Shown here piece by piece: positions 45,261 through 56,699 of a stretch of DNA of 64,000 bases. The stretch covers positions 191,269,729 through 191,333,728 of the forward strand of contig OW386287.2 in the NCBI GenBank assembly GCA_936432065.2. Direction: 5' to 3'. The DNA comes from Rutpela maculata. Lineage: Eukaryota > Arthropoda > Insecta > Coleoptera > Cerambycidae. Numbering within the stretch: position 1 is the stretch's first letter; every line of letters begins with the position of its first letter. The position numbers were made by a program, and so were the translations under genes. The notes under the pieces are model-generated. The model was not told the DNA's origin. It did not search any database and saw only the letters and a program-made list of their open reading frames with translations.

Positions 45261-45920
45261 GAAATCTTCACTAGGCATACCTCCGCTGAAGTGATGTGCG
45301 AACTCAGCCCTGACGCAGTATATCAACAATACCTCATTGATTATTTCGAGTTTAATTTTAATTATTATCGCTACCGTGATTTCTAGCATTTATTCCTTGG
45401 ATGGTGGCTTCTTGAAGGGTCTTCTTGTATTAATTTGATTCATTCATTTTTTGCTTTCTCTTCTTCCTCCACTTTATCTCCGCTGTTGCCGTGGTATACC
45501 TCTTCTCGTGTATGTGTTATCATTTTTTCTGTATGCCCCCCTGTCGCCGCTTTACTGCCCCTCAGTCGTTCCCGCGTTTCTTTGATTTTGTGGTCCTATG
45601 TTCTGTATTCGATTCATCATTCTTGTGTATAGATACCATTTCCTGAGAAAAATTATGCATTTTCATTGAACTGCAAGAAATTCAGCGCCCGGCGTATTAA
45701 GCCAATAGTACGCCACTGATCAGATTGTCCATTTATTACCCAAGTCAACGCTTGTTTATCTAAGAAACTCTGTTTTTCTTAAGGAATAACACCATTATTG
45801 CCTTGCTATAAATTTACGATGACAGCGGTCGATGGTTTCATAATCACTTCACATATTTTCGTCGAAGAAAGTCGTTTGAATCAGCCCCTCACCAGTTTAT
45901 TACAGCATTTATGATGCAGA
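45261..45920. other. No gene seen; perhaps more of the dead LINE
   Basis: Pyrimidine-rich plus strand (TTTGCTTTCTCTTCTTCCTC) continuing the composition of the LINE fragment to ~45,640, with no readable motif. Confidence 0.35.
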
Positions 45921-46275
45921 ATGCAACACCACAAAAACACACTCTTTTTAATACAAATACAAATTATGTACGTAATTAATCACTAATTGCACCTCCCAAG
46001 ATATGTATTATTCCTCAAACCTGTCGCTTACTTGACAAAAAAATATGCAACACCACAAAATCGCACTCTTTTTAATACAAACACAAATTATGTAGAAATT
46101 AATCACTAATCGCACGTCCCAGGTATGTATTATTCCCCAAACCTATCACTCACTTTTGACACCTTAAAAATTTGCATTTAAAACATTCAACACCACAACA
46201 CATTCTTTCTGATACAAATATAAATTATGTACGAAATTATCTATTTATTCACTTGACACCTCAAAAGTTATATTT
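45921..46275 (+). repeat. Three-unit tandem repeat, ~124-140 bp
   Basis: Units start at 45,921, 46,045 and 46,185 with ATGCAACACCACAAAA then CACTCTTTTTAATACAAA, AAATTATGTA and, in two, ATGTATTATTCC.CAAACCT. Divergence is moderate. No ORF. 46,276-46,686 shows nothing further. Confidence 0.85.
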
Positions 46276-46686
46276 TTTACACTTTGTGTTTAGCTAGGGC
46301 TTGGACCTAAAAAGCATTGCAATGGTTTTATGCGGCAGACACTTGTTAATCATTAAGACATAAATAAACTTGGATAAATAAACTTGGGTGGTACTTTAAA
46401 AATGAGAAGATACTTAGCTTATCTATTCCTCTTGTGTATTGCCTGGTCCTTTAAGCTTGTTTCTTTATGCATAGCACTGCACTATCGGTTCTGCCACTTG
46501 TTAATACAATTTATTTGGCCACCGGGTACAATTATTATGTAACGAACACTTCAGTATAATTCAAAGGTTGAATCATGAATCTTGTTGACCAAAGATAAAA
46601 TTAATTACAAAATAGTTACAAATGTAAACATATACAAATAAACCTTAAAATCTAATTACATGCTATAAAAATGTTTCATATGCACT

Positions 46687-47560
46687 CTAAGAACTAATTA
46701 GTATTTTTTTTAACTCTGCCGAAGAACACGCTATTTCGTCAATTATTTTATTTTTATCTATCAGGTGTAGTATATCATTTTCAACATACATTAGTAACAA
46801 AGGGCTTAATGTATTTTCAGAAAGTCCACTTCTTTCAGGCTTCCTTAATTTTTTCAATTTGGAAAAAACTCTTTCGCATGTGACTTGCGTGCAGGATAAA
46901 GTTAGGACATATTTATAAACAACATAAAGGGTATTGAAATAAACCTGACTGAGAGGACAAATTCACTAGACCCTGAAAAACACGGGATAAGCACTGGGTG
47001 CAGTTATATCCATTTTGGTGAATATTAATTTTCACTCGGTCAAAAAATTCATTTCTTTCTTCATTGTCAGTCACGGAACTTTTCCCCGCATGTAATATCA
47101 CAGAAATTGGAAATATCCTTAAGTTTTACTGGATTTAACCATGCACAATCCTTATTTATTAGATACAAATCTCTCTTCCATGCTGGTTAGAGCACAATCA
47201 AGTACAGTATCGGAAAGTGTTGGTTTTGGGATGGCAATAAGAGCAAGCGAGAGCGAAGCATGCTTCTCTTGATGGGCGTGTCACTGTTTACATCTGCTAG
47301 AGTACTGGTAGACGTCTTTATTGTGGGCGGTCGGTTAAATCGTTGAAACTAGTGCAATATCAAAACAAACTCTTTCCGATTCTGTATACTAAAAAAGGTA
47401 TTTATTTTAAATTTTTGCTCTGGCATAAAATTATCAGATGCATTTGAAGCGATTTCACCAGGCATTCTTTTTCTTACACTGACTCTGTGTTTTGAAATCA
47501 TTTTCAATGTCTATTAAAGAATCATTGCTAAAAACTTCATTAAATTCAATAGCTAATTTT
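46687..47560 (-). pseudogene. hAT transposase (ZMYM1-like), C-terminal part, disrupted
   Basis: Minus-strand frames read, from high to low coordinate: FNEVFSNDSLIDIENDF, then (shifted) RKRMPGEIASNASDNF and EQKFKINTFLVY; after a MITE, WKRDLYLINKD, NGYNCTQCLSRVFQGLVNL and finally YKYVLTLSCTQVTCERVFSK, LSPLLLMYVENDIL, DEIACSSAELKKIL to a stop at 46,687. The last block is the conserved hAT C-terminal dimerisation region (LTLSCTQVTCERVFSKLK). At least two frameshifts and one MITE insertion make it inactive. Which terminus pair belongs to it is unclear. Confidence 0.82.
47205..47384. mobile_element. TA-flanked MITE inside the hAT transposase relic
   Basis: CAGTATCGGAAAGTG at the left and CTCTTTCCGATTCTG at the right, each bordered by TA. 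180 bp. Related to 27,209-27,392 through GGCAATAAGAGCAAGCGAGA, GGGCGTGTCACTGTTT and GGGCGGTCGGTTAAA. It splits the transposase frame between INTFLVY and the next block. Confidence 0.88.
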
Positions 47561-48870
47561 TTGCTTTTTCCCTTGGCGTGCTGGGCCCCTCGCGATCTCG
47601 AGTCAGCGGGCCTGGCCAGTCCGGCTATGATTTTTTCAGATATTTGTAGAATTAATTGCTCTGTATCGAGGTTTCTGTTAAAATAAATAAACATACTCAA
47701 TAACTGTGTCCACGTCAGGGATACTGATGCTTTGATTACAATGGAGATCAGCTGCTAGATGGGACCTGCCATTTTTGTTGCATGTCGTGGTTTTATAAAT
47801 CTCGTCGTGTACCAATAGTGAACAGGGCCTCGTTCCAGCCATCCCAGACCTACCTTGTACTGACGAGAGCCAATAGCTCGAAACTGCAGTCTGCAAGTGG
47901 TGTGAAGTGGCTGGCACGAGAGCTCCTTTGAGTGGAAATAAGTCTTTCGGCTGGTGTCTGTTGCAATAAAAACTTTAGCGTTTTGTGGCAATACATAGTT
48001 ATTGGACTTAACGCGGCCAGGCTTGTAATTCGTAATTCAGCGCTCGGCGGGGCATTAGTCCGGAGAATAGCTGTTGGTTGCAATCTGGTTTTTATTCCTT
48101 ATGTATTTAAGGAAACGTATAGAGAAGTCGACAAAATATTTCACTAGAAAAAAAAAGTATATGGCATATATTATTTTCCTTAAATAATGTATATAAAATA
48201 AATTTTTTTGTAAAAAAAACGTGTTTTTATCCGAATTTGTTATAAACAATCATCTTTAAACAAACAAATTATTACAAATTTTTATTGCAAAATAAAGCTA
48301 TTCAACTTTCTTTAAATGGGACCAACTGCGTTTATTTATAATTACAGCGTTTTCTAGTCACTTGAAAGACATTTTATCACTCCGTCGCGCGTCGCTGGGA
48401 CTTATAATCTGTTATAACTGATAAGCCACCTTCATTTTACGGTGGTTTGAACACGAAATATTTTACATCGTATTTGTTGCCTAGCAACCGATGCGAACAT
48501 TTTTCGAGATGGTCGTAGAAAAAGTTTATTTTAGGTCCGATTTAGATCTTTTTTTAACGTAGATCTCTGAAAAGTGCATTCTTGTGATAAATTATAATTT
48601 ATAAAACAAAAGATCGACCGAAAATCCAGGATTGTGTATTTAAAAGAGTGCCTTGTCTTAAACAATAGAACTGACAAAGGAATATTTTACTGATAATTTG
48701 TGTAGGTTTACCTTTTATATTTTTTAATGTATTACAAGAATGCATCTTTCAGAGGTCTACGTTAAATCGAACTTAAATAAACTTTTTGTTGAAATGGTTC
48801 CAAGCAGAATGGAGCACGCTGTATAATTTAGAAAATATTAAGAAAAATAATCTTTTATATAAAAAATTAC
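47561..48870. other. GC-rich hAT-like end, then presumed intron or flank; no gene seen
   Basis: 47,575-47,640 is a GC-rich GGCCAGTCC/GGGCCCCTCGCG segment. 47,680-48,090 gives overlapping ORFs of ~75 codons in several frames, none recognisable. The stretch beyond is AT-rich and could be intron of the gene whose last exon follows. Confidence 0.4.
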
Positions 48871-48894
48871 AATTTTTTTTCTTTTCTTTTTCAG
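48871..48894 (+). promoter_or_regulatory. Splice acceptor of the terminal exon
   Basis: An unusually long T/C tract (AATTTTTTTTCTTTTC then TTTTTCAG) ends at 48,894. The Gly/Tyr/Asn-rich reading starts right after, while the same frame upstream is low-quality AT-rich sequence. The exon boundary is chosen on this basis. Confidence 0.75.
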
Positions 48895-49160
48895 GTTATC
48901 AGGGTAGAGGTGGTGGTTACAATAACCAAAGAAGTTTTGACAACCGTGGTGGTTTTCAGCAGAGCAGTTATAATTCCAATAACTATAATCAGGGTGGTCA
49001 CAACCGCAGCGGAGGAGGCTACAATAATTACAATAATCGACCAAATAATTATCAACAAAACAGAAGAAACGACAGGGATCAGGATCAACAACAGAGGCGC
49101 CCTCCAGGACCTTACAGTGACAAGTTTGAGTATTCCAACAGGTACAATTACAGAAGATAA
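48895..49160 (+). CDS. Terminal exon of an RGG/GYNN-rich RNA-binding protein (hnRNP U-like candidate)
   Basis: 88 codons in frame after the acceptor: GYQGRGGGYNNQRSFDNRGG, repeated YNN/YNQGG/GGGYNNYNN blocks, then a charged stretch (NRRNDRDQDQQQRRPPGP) and SNRYNYRR before the stop. Such Gly/Arg/Tyr/Asn low-complexity tails occur in nuclear hnRNP proteins and mediate RNA binding and condensate formation. The composition and the RYNYRR end suggest an hnRNP U-like protein; FUS/cabeza-like or another hnRNP is possible. Upstream exons are not recognisable in the window, so the intron is long or full of repeats. This is the best-supported host coding sequence here besides the ankyrin ORF. Confidence 0.75.
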
Positions 49161-49179
49161 ATTTTACACCCTTTACAGA

Positions 49180-49494
49180 AATAAACTGTATTAAATTAAA
49201 ATTTTTCCACTTATTGCAAAATTTTACAGTACTGTGTGTACTCGTGGGCGATACGGTGGTATTTTTTAAAACTTAATGCGGAAATTTTAATATCTTGACA
49301 GAAAAAAAAACAAAATCGATATATTGTGGTAATATATATTATTTTATTTAACGTTTAAATATGAACGTCAAACTACTATATTTTTAGAATATAGTATACA
49401 TTCATAAGTTAGGTTTATTTTAAAAAGTTATAGAGCAAAATTTTGGCGAAATTATCCAATTTACTTCATGTCACAATGAAAATTTTTAAATAAA
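49180..49494 (+). terminator. Polyadenylation signals of the hnRNP-like gene
   Basis: AATAAA at 49,180-49,185, 20 bases after the stop, and another at 49,489-49,494 (AAATAAAGAACAG). Two alternative 3' ends would give short and ~340-base 3' UTRs. AATAAA is common by chance in AT-rich DNA, so only the first, next to a clean exon, carries much weight. Confidence 0.55.
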
Positions 49495-50620
49495 GAACAG
49501 TTTCTTGATTGTTGAATTTTAAATTCATTCCTTAAATTATATTAACACATAACTTTAATTTTAATTGTATAGTACCTTGCAGACTTACAAGCAACACAAA
49601 ATCCCAAAGAATATCGTCAATTAGCAACGAGGGAAAGTATATTTATTAAATAACAAAATAATCGGTATAAGCATCTAGTTTAATTTCAAAATGGTTATGT
49701 TTCTAAGTTGCTGTTGACAAATTCGGGAACTGAAAAGAAGTAAGAAAAAAATTTATGTAAACAAATGTAGGTTTCCTAAATGAACTACTCTGTTACTTTT
49801 TATTTATTATTTTAGTAGCTTACTACTAGACTAAGAATTGAATATGAAACGTAATATAATGTGAAAAGAATATTATTAGTATATGTAGCCAGAGCTGGGC
49901 AAATATGTACTTACAAATACCTCATAAGTATTTAAATACTAGAAAGTATTTAAATACCGAGTATTTAAATACTTCTTGCAACAAGTATTTGTATTCATAC
50001 TTGCAAATACTTTATCTGAAATATTTACTACTTAGTATTTGTGAAAATGATCCTAAAGTATTTATAAATACTTAAACTATTTAAATAACTGGGAAGTATT
50101 TAAATACTTCTAAAAAAGTATTTAAATCCTTTTCTGACAGTATGTAAATACTTTCAGAAGTATTTCAATCTCAAAAGTATTTAAATAAATATAACAAATA
50201 TAATCAAATACACCAGGGAGACAGGCAGATACTCGCCAAGAATCAAGACATGTACTATACTGTCTCGTCAAGAATCAAGACATGTAGGTACTCTACTATG
50301 TAGTTAATAAATACATTGCATTATTCAGTCTTCAGTCGTTCACTTCTTAATTCCCAGAAAGTTGGTTGAGTGCAGACATAGACAGTAAGTGTTAACTGTT
50401 AATGTATGTTTTGTGATTGAGAACAGTTGAACTAGTGCCATAGTCTCTGTGGGTATTTGCAGAAGACGCAATAAAGGTCTAGCTCTACGGATAAGTAAAA
50501 GTCTAATACCCAACTAGAACTGATTAAGTATAGAGGTATTAAAATAGTGTTGTAGAAGTTCATGGAAGTCATGAAATCTGAAATTTTGACACCTCAAATA
50601 GACAATTAAGTAGTATTTAA

Positions 50621-50740
50621 TATAATAATAATAATGATAATGATAAGCCTTTATTGATTTCTACAAAAATAGAAAATACAATTTGACGAAGTAGCCCAGA
50701 CGACACAGCAGGCCCCCGTATGGGGGTCTATTGGGTACTG
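50621..50740 (-). repeat. LINE 3' end with (ATT)n/(ATC)n tail
   Basis: On the minus strand: CTACTTCGTCAAATTGTATT, then TAGAAATCAATAAAGGCTTA, then ATC/ATT triplets. Typical non-LTR 3' end, 5'-truncated, inserted within the hAT. Confidence 0.55.
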
Positions 50741-50998
50741 AGTTTAGGGGCCCGGGCTTTCGTGGGGCCCGTAGCGGGGGCCCGCCAGAGATCTTGACAA
50801 AAATTTTCATTCAAATTTCTCCCCTCCGGTCTTCAATTATTAAGCGTGGGGGGCCGTTGGCTTCCAAGAGGCCCACCAGAGATTTTGACAACAAATTTTT
50901 TTCCCGCTCATCAATTATTAGGCACGGGGGCCCGCCAGTGAATTTGGTACCATGATTTGGTGCGGGGGGCCTGCGACAGAGAACGTTTTATAGTGAAA

Positions 50999-52428
50999 CC
51001 CACAAAAACTTGTAAACTAAATAATTTTTTTTTTAATGAATTCGTGAAAGTTTATAGAATAATATTCTGAAAAGTTTACATTCTACTCGGATGCAAAATA
51101 CAAAAAAAAGGGAAAGAAAAAATTTTTATTAAGTCAGGGTAGAAAAAACAAAAAATACAGGTAAATAGACCACGTATTTCTGAACAAAAAATGTTCTAAC
51201 AAAATTTATCGCTAAAGCCACGGTATTTCTGGAAAAAAATAAGGAAGTAACTTTGTCACTCTGCGCGGCCAAGCTTTCTTCTTTTTCTGATTACACGTTT
51301 TTAACATTTTTCCTAGTGAAAAGGAGGATAAATAGTGAGTTTGGAGGAAAAATATATAATTATCAACGCATACACAGACACCACACATAGCCGCTGAATC
51401 GCTCGCATGAATTTTTACGTGCCTTTACTGTACTGTATTTATTACAGGTACACCCATCCACATTTCAGCTATATCCAATGGATTCCTTATACATTTGTTA
51501 ATGTGTTAGAAAAGTTCCAGAATTTATATTCAAAACAATCAAAGATATTTTCATAGTTATGAGGATAAGATTGTGAAAATCGCAATTTCTTATCATGATC
51601 TGATTGATCATATTTTCGAAAAAATGCATACAAGCAAACAAATTTGTGTTTGAACATTCGAAAAATATACATTTTTTCCGAAATAGTGATATTTTATTTT
51701 TTCCAATGGGTCAAGTTCTCGGCAAGTTACAGCCTTCAATACATATATTTATCAAAAAAATCATCGAGCAAGGACATTAAAATGATCTGAAATGTACTTT
51801 TTTTTTTAATCCACGTTACTACAATTTAATAAACTATAATAATCATGAATTATACATACTTTTTAACAGATCTCAATGAAGAAAGAATTTTTTTGAAAGG
51901 CCTTTACTTTTTTCTATATTTTTTATTGCGACGATTGAGTTCGGGCGTGATAATATATTATATAAGTATATTTTTCCCATCCATCTTTTGCTTGTATTGT
52001 TTAAAACAAAAAAGCATCAAAAATACAATTTCAATCTTTTAAATGAACCAACACTCATGTAGATTGAACAAATTCTGATTTAGTAATATGTAATTCAGTG
52101 CGGTATGCGTATTCAAGCGCGCGCACGCATGTATCTCGCTCCGAGTTATAACGTTACAGTTGATTATTTTTTTCCGGGAAAACCGTGGCTTTAGCTGTAA
52201 ATTTTGTTAGGGCATTTTTTGTTCACAAATACGTGATCTAACCATCTGTATTTTTTATTTTTTCCTAGCTTGACTTAATTTCAAAATTTTGAAAAAATGG
52301 ATGAAAAAAATTTTTTTTTCACATTTTTTTTTTGCATCCGAGCGAAATATAAACTTTTCAGGATATTATTCTATACACTTTCACGAATTTATTAAAAAAA
52401 AATTATTCAGTTTGCAAATATTTGTAGG
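50999..52428. mobile_element. TIR element nested in the hAT, ~240-bp arms
   Basis: 50,999-51,242 mirrors 52,166-52,428: TTTATAGAATAATATTCTGA against ATATTATTCTATACACTTTC, GCTAAAGCCACGGT against ACCGTGGCTTTAGC, ATTCGTG against CACGAAT. Ends are CCCACAAAAACTTG and CAAATATTTGTAGG. No clear target duplication. The 61- and 65-codon ORFs inside are unassigned. Confidence 0.8.
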
Positions 52429-52704
52429 TAAATACCTACATCGACTGAGCTAAAGTTTAGCCATTATAGGCTATTTTTACACTTAACTATGCTTCAAAAT
52501 ATTTCAGTGTTATCAAAGTATTTAAATATTCGGAAAGTATTTAAATACTAAGTTTAAACTATTTAATTACTTTTGTTATTTATTATTTAAATACTTTTAT
52601 CTTTTGAAAATACTTAATATTTAAATACTTTCAATTTTCTGAAAGTATTTAGTATTTATTATTTAAATACTTTTTCAAAGTATTTGCCCAGCTCTGTATG
52701 TAGC

Positions 52705-53225
52705 AAAAAAAGCGGCAGGAATAACCTAAATTGCTAAATTCTCTGTTGATATACGCCTTCTAATGGTTCTAATATTATGTCGTTATGTAATGATAACATA
52801 TATTTTGAGTTCTGACTCGCTTTATGGTACAAAATTGCAGATAGGAGGTTTATGCCTTTCAGATCTATATCTATTCATATAATAAATCTGTAAAGTTGGC
52901 GTGTCTGTGTATTCAAAATATTTGCAGAAAACTGATCTGGGGGATATAAGATGAATAATAGAATACATTAAGATAGTTTTTGGAATTTTTGTCTGTTTAT
53001 CTGTTTGTTTGAACGCGCATCACGCAGACTCTACCGAACCAATTTGAATAGGGTTTTCACAGGTAAGCTGGGAGTAACATTTAGTTTTTATTTCATCGAA
53101 ATCGGCGTACTCTTTTAGCCAATTTTTATGAAAATCTGTTTAGTGAAACCGGAGATACAGCTTGATCTCTACAATAAGCGTATTTGCACGGCATAAACTT
53201 TCATCATTAAACTTCTGTAATATTC
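52705..53225 (+). repeat. Probable Helitron 5' region
   Basis: TCTATATCTATTCATATAAT at ~52,863, GGCGTGTCTGTGTATTC, a TGTCTGTTTATCTGTTTGTT block and GAACGCGCATCACGCAGACT followed by CCGAACCAATTTGAATAGGG match the usual look of the left part of insect Helitrons. It directly precedes helicase-like codons. Confidence 0.5.
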
Positions 53226-53408
53226 CAAGGAATTCGAGAGTTTTCTGGAACATTTCAGGTGCGCGTTGCGGGTGTGGACTTCAGTGTCAGTTGCTTTTCC
53301 CTCGGCCAGATCTACGTGGCTCTCACCCGTGTTAGTGACGCAAACAATCTCTTTGTACATGTCCCTGGTGATTCTACCTCAAACGTCGTTTACAAAGAAG
53401 CTTTTTAG
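53226..53408 (+). pseudogene. Helitron (Pif1-like) helicase, C-terminal fragment
   Basis: The frame reads GTFQVRVAGVDFSVSCFSLG, QIYVALTRVSDANNLFVHV and TSNVVYKEAF before a stop at 53,406. This matches the end of Helitron Pif1-type helicases (CFSHGQLYVACSRV...NVVY.E), motif VI including the catalytic-arginine position (here in ALTRV). The helicase part unwinds DNA in rolling-circle transposition. Everything N-terminal, including the Rep nickase and Walker motifs, is missing, so this is a captured or residual end. Confidence 0.78.
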
Positions 53409-55046
53409 TCAATATCAGAATTCCACGCGAACGAACGAAAGCAGAGCGCGTTATGATTTTTCCATAGGGGTAGATAGATACGTGGTGTCATAGGTTATCC
53501 TTTTGTGTAGATTATATTCTGAATGTACCATTATAAGTAGTACCATTATTTGTGATAATCCATATTTCCTGCCAATGTAATTTAACACAGAATAGATCAA
53601 AACTTCAATATCTTCTGATTTACCCATTTTTATCTCAGTACTGCAATTTCTCCCACCACACTCTTCTGTCTCTTTGTTACACAACTGTCTTGCCAGCATA
53701 TGCAAAAAAATACATACTTAAATGTTATGAATTTATTTTTATATCTTTTCTTTCTATGCTGCTCGTAAGTCTGCAATGAACAGTATTATCTTAAAGTGAT
53801 TTTAGTAGTTAAACTTTAATTTTAATTCTATGGAGTATGATCTCATTGATTTAAATAAATATATGGCAACAGTTAGTTAACTACTAGCGATTGAAAAACT
53901 GAAATTACTCTTTTTTTTTTAACTGACGAATACAGTTTATTGTAGAGATATGAGGAATATATATAAAGCTGTAAAATCACCAAACGATAGTTTATATAGA
54001 GGATGTTTTTTAAATACTAGGATATATTTTAATATGTGAGTTCTTATGCAATGTGAAGACCAATGCCACTTTTTACATTTAATAATTCACAAAAAAAAAT
54101 TAACTCTCCAATCTCGACATCCGCAACGTGGTTGTTCACTGTTATTACAGCGTTGTTAAGCCTGCACAAAGTGACCAAATTATAAATAAAACTGAAGATG
54201 AACACACAAACTTAAAAGAATATAAAGATCCATATTCCCTTTTAAATGTTCGTTCATCAGGAACACGCGTATTAGATAATCGTTGCTGATATGCATTTTC
54301 CCTGACTGCACCACCAAGCACGATGTTTGTCCACTGAATGTTTATAAAATTCATCATGTGAAAAACGTAAGATATCACGACAGCAGCAAACACTATACTA
54401 TTGACATTCGCTGCTACTGTTTACCTGTTGCATTCGCCAACGGCGCAGAACAATGCACCACAAGATCAGGATTAGATGCAGAAAGATCATCACGTCATGG
54501 ACGTACTCGATGATTGTTTGCTATATTAGAAATTTATTTTCTTAGTTATTTTTGGGCATTTGGATAAATGAATATTTTTGCTATACCAGGAAGATGTGTC
54601 TTCATAGATCTGAATATATGGATGTATTTCATAAACACCTTGAATTCTCAGTATATCACTGGCAACAATGAATAGCTGCACAAAGAAGAGGAACTGTTGT
54701 GTTCTGAGCCATTGAGGTAAATAAATGTTAACATATCAGAAGATATGCAAGTTATGCATAATACGATTCTATTTGTGATTGATTTTACGTATAGTTGTAT
54801 AAATTTACGTAATTAGAAATGGTTTATAGAAGCATAATTATTATTTTAAATGAAACTTAATATTTCCATTTAATATAAAGGAAATTATATTGCTCCATTT
54901 TTTTACCTCCGGTAATTGACTTTTAGTCTGTTGATATTGGATCGGTGAATAGAGAAAATAAATTATAATGTTTTGCTCTTTGGGGATTATACGCATCAGG
55001 GGGACATTTTTAAGAAACGGAAGAGTTTCCAATACGCGAGGGGTAG
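53409..55046. other. No gene seen; unassigned ORF at 54,145-54,393
   Basis: The minus ORF of 82 codons contains RENAYQQRLSNTRVPDERTF, which faintly recalls the start of DUF4817-type transposon proteins (ERFPNRR.P...TF). Similarity is too weak to call. The rest is AT-rich. Confidence 0.35.
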
Positions 55047-55160
55047 CTTCACCATCAAAAACCACCCCCAATATTCACCGCCGCGATTTTTGGGTTGTTT
55101 CAGCGAAATAGTTGGTCCCCCAGAAAGTGCTATACTCATTGATAATATTCTATATTAAAT
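55047..55160. repeat. Repeat with inverted copy at 59,260-59,400
   Basis: GCTTCACCATCAAAAACCAC CCCCAATA and TTGGTCCCCCAGAAAGTGCT recur on the opposite strand at 59.3 kb (GGGGGTAGTTTTTAACGGTG, CTGAGGGACCAATATT). They may be ends of one family, or TIRs of a ~4.3 kb composite. Confidence 0.55.
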
Positions 55161-55914
55161 TTACTACGAATAAGGTCCTATGCATATTTCCGATAGGCGC
55201 AATGGTTTTCGAGCAGTGAGCGAACAAACTAGTGGTTTTAACGTCGGAATAATAAGTGCGTTTTTATGGTCCAATTCCGCAACCGGAATGTCAAACTTTG
55301 TCGTTTTTTTGGTCACCATTCTGATTCCAGTTTGAAACTTTTCATTCTCTTTCACGAGACGGAATGATCGGTGGAATGTATAAAATGTCAATAAACGCGT
55401 AGGAACGGAGGTTATGTTTGCTTATGAGATTAGGGAGTGACGTTTTTGCTGCGTTTGCAAATTACAATTACAATATTTATTATATAGCGTTTATTATTAA
55501 AATGGAAACTCACAATATCGTCCAAACTGACAGTGGTGAATATGTGTGGTTTAATCCAGAAAGTAACCTGTGATTTTTCATAATGGTTTCGGTTTGGTCG
55601 TTTTTTTGGTAAATGTCATTCTGTTAATTCTACCGCTACCGCAACTAGAAAATTGGGATTTTTGCTTGAAAAAAAAGGTATGCTTTCGTCAAATAACTCG
55701 AAAGGTATTACATTGGGCGAAAACATGCTGGAGACAAATAAGAAAGCTACAAAATTGAGGATGAATTTCATTTTTTTCTAATTTCTGTAGAGTTAATGGT
55801 ATCGGAGAGAGTATAAAGGTGGCGTCCGAATGTTTATAATACGAAGTATTTAGTTTAAATGTCAAATATCTCAAACTATAGCACTTAGACCAAAAACGTT
55901 AACAGCCAAAATAA

Positions 55915-56640
55915 AAGACTGTTAATTAGGCTTTCAAATGGTTTTTTCCCATTTCTATAGCATACAAAACAAAGAAGTTATGACAGAAAACATGTACTTT
56001 TTCACACTTTTTTAATAAAAATTCGCCATTTTGTTAATGTAAGTAGTCAGAATTAAAAAAATATATCATATACTGTTTTTTCGTTAATAGTATAATCTAG
56101 ACGCTCAAATTTTTTTGTCCGCTTACAACGCTTGCTTCAGAAAAAATTGTATTTTAAACTGTAAAGGGATTTTAGCAAAAATGTAATATGCCTGTTTCTC
56201 TGCAAATATCTCAATAAATATTAGTTTTAGAGAAAATATGGCGGACATCAAAAATGAAGCTGATAAACAGAATAAATTTGTTTATATATTTGCGTAGGGT
56301 TGCCACTTTCGCAGATATTTAATTTTATAGATGGCATCTGACCATTTTTAGGATGAAGTATTTAGTTTAAAATGTGTGACACTTCCATAAAAAATTCTAA
56401 GGAATAAAATTGGACGTGATTAATCAATCTTTAAAATGTTTTTTTGTTTGTTTCTACATCACAAAAAATAAAAATGTTATGGCTGATACAATGTGCGTTT
56501 TCACATTTTTTTTAACAAAATGTCGCCATTTTGTTATTATTAATTAATTTTTTTTTCATTAATGCTGTTTTTCGTTAATATGTAGCATTATCTAGGTGCT
56601 CAATTTTTTTGTCCGTTTAAAAAACTTTCTTTAGAAAAAA
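55915..56640 (+). repeat. Two diverged tandem units, ~500-bp period
   Basis: 55,925-56,130 and 56,430-56,640 both carry TTTTTC....TTTCTA.A.CA, GTTATG.C.GA.A, TTCACA.TTTTTT, TCGCCATTTTGTTA, CTGTTTTTCGTTAATA and AATTTTTTTGTCCG. A third shorter match lies near 56,640 (CGCCATATTGGAGTCGCCAT). No ORF. 55,161-55,914 holds a 24-codon ORF from 55,501 that may or may not be a first exon. Confidence 0.7.
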
Positions 56641-56699
56641 TTCCATCCGCCATATTGGAGTCGCCATTTTAAATTTTTTAATTTTGACTTCAGATTCGC

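Larger units (their letters stand above)
49890..52696. mobile_element. 2.8 kb non-autonomous hAT, perfect 8-bp target duplication
   Basis: Ends CAGAGCTGGGCAAATA and TATTTGCCCAGCTCTG; flanks TATGTAGC at 49,882-49,889 and 52,697-52,704. Subterminal zones at both ends hold many AAGTATTTAAATACTT-like palindromes, likely transposase sites. The interior has no transposase: it holds a LINE tail, a GC-rich hAT-like segment (50,700-50,980) and a nested TIR element. The 6,411-6,540 MITE has the same termini. Confidence 0.93.

Noticed and set aside
44280..45632. Plus-strand ORFs with many Cys, Leu, Val
   Set aside because: Antisense of the dead LINE; the minus strand shows the LINE motif order.
48838..49194. 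Other-frame ORFs over the hnRNP-like exon
   Set aside because: Ile/Thr/Val-rich frames produced by the AAY/GGN repeats of the real exon.
54145..54393. 82-codon ORF as DUF4817-like transposon protein
   Set aside because: Resemblance limited to about ten residues; not enough to call.
55501..55572. METHNIVQTDSGEYVWF... as the first exon of a gene
   Set aside because: Only 23 codons before a stop, no downstream coding found; the possible donor after CCAGAAA is weak.
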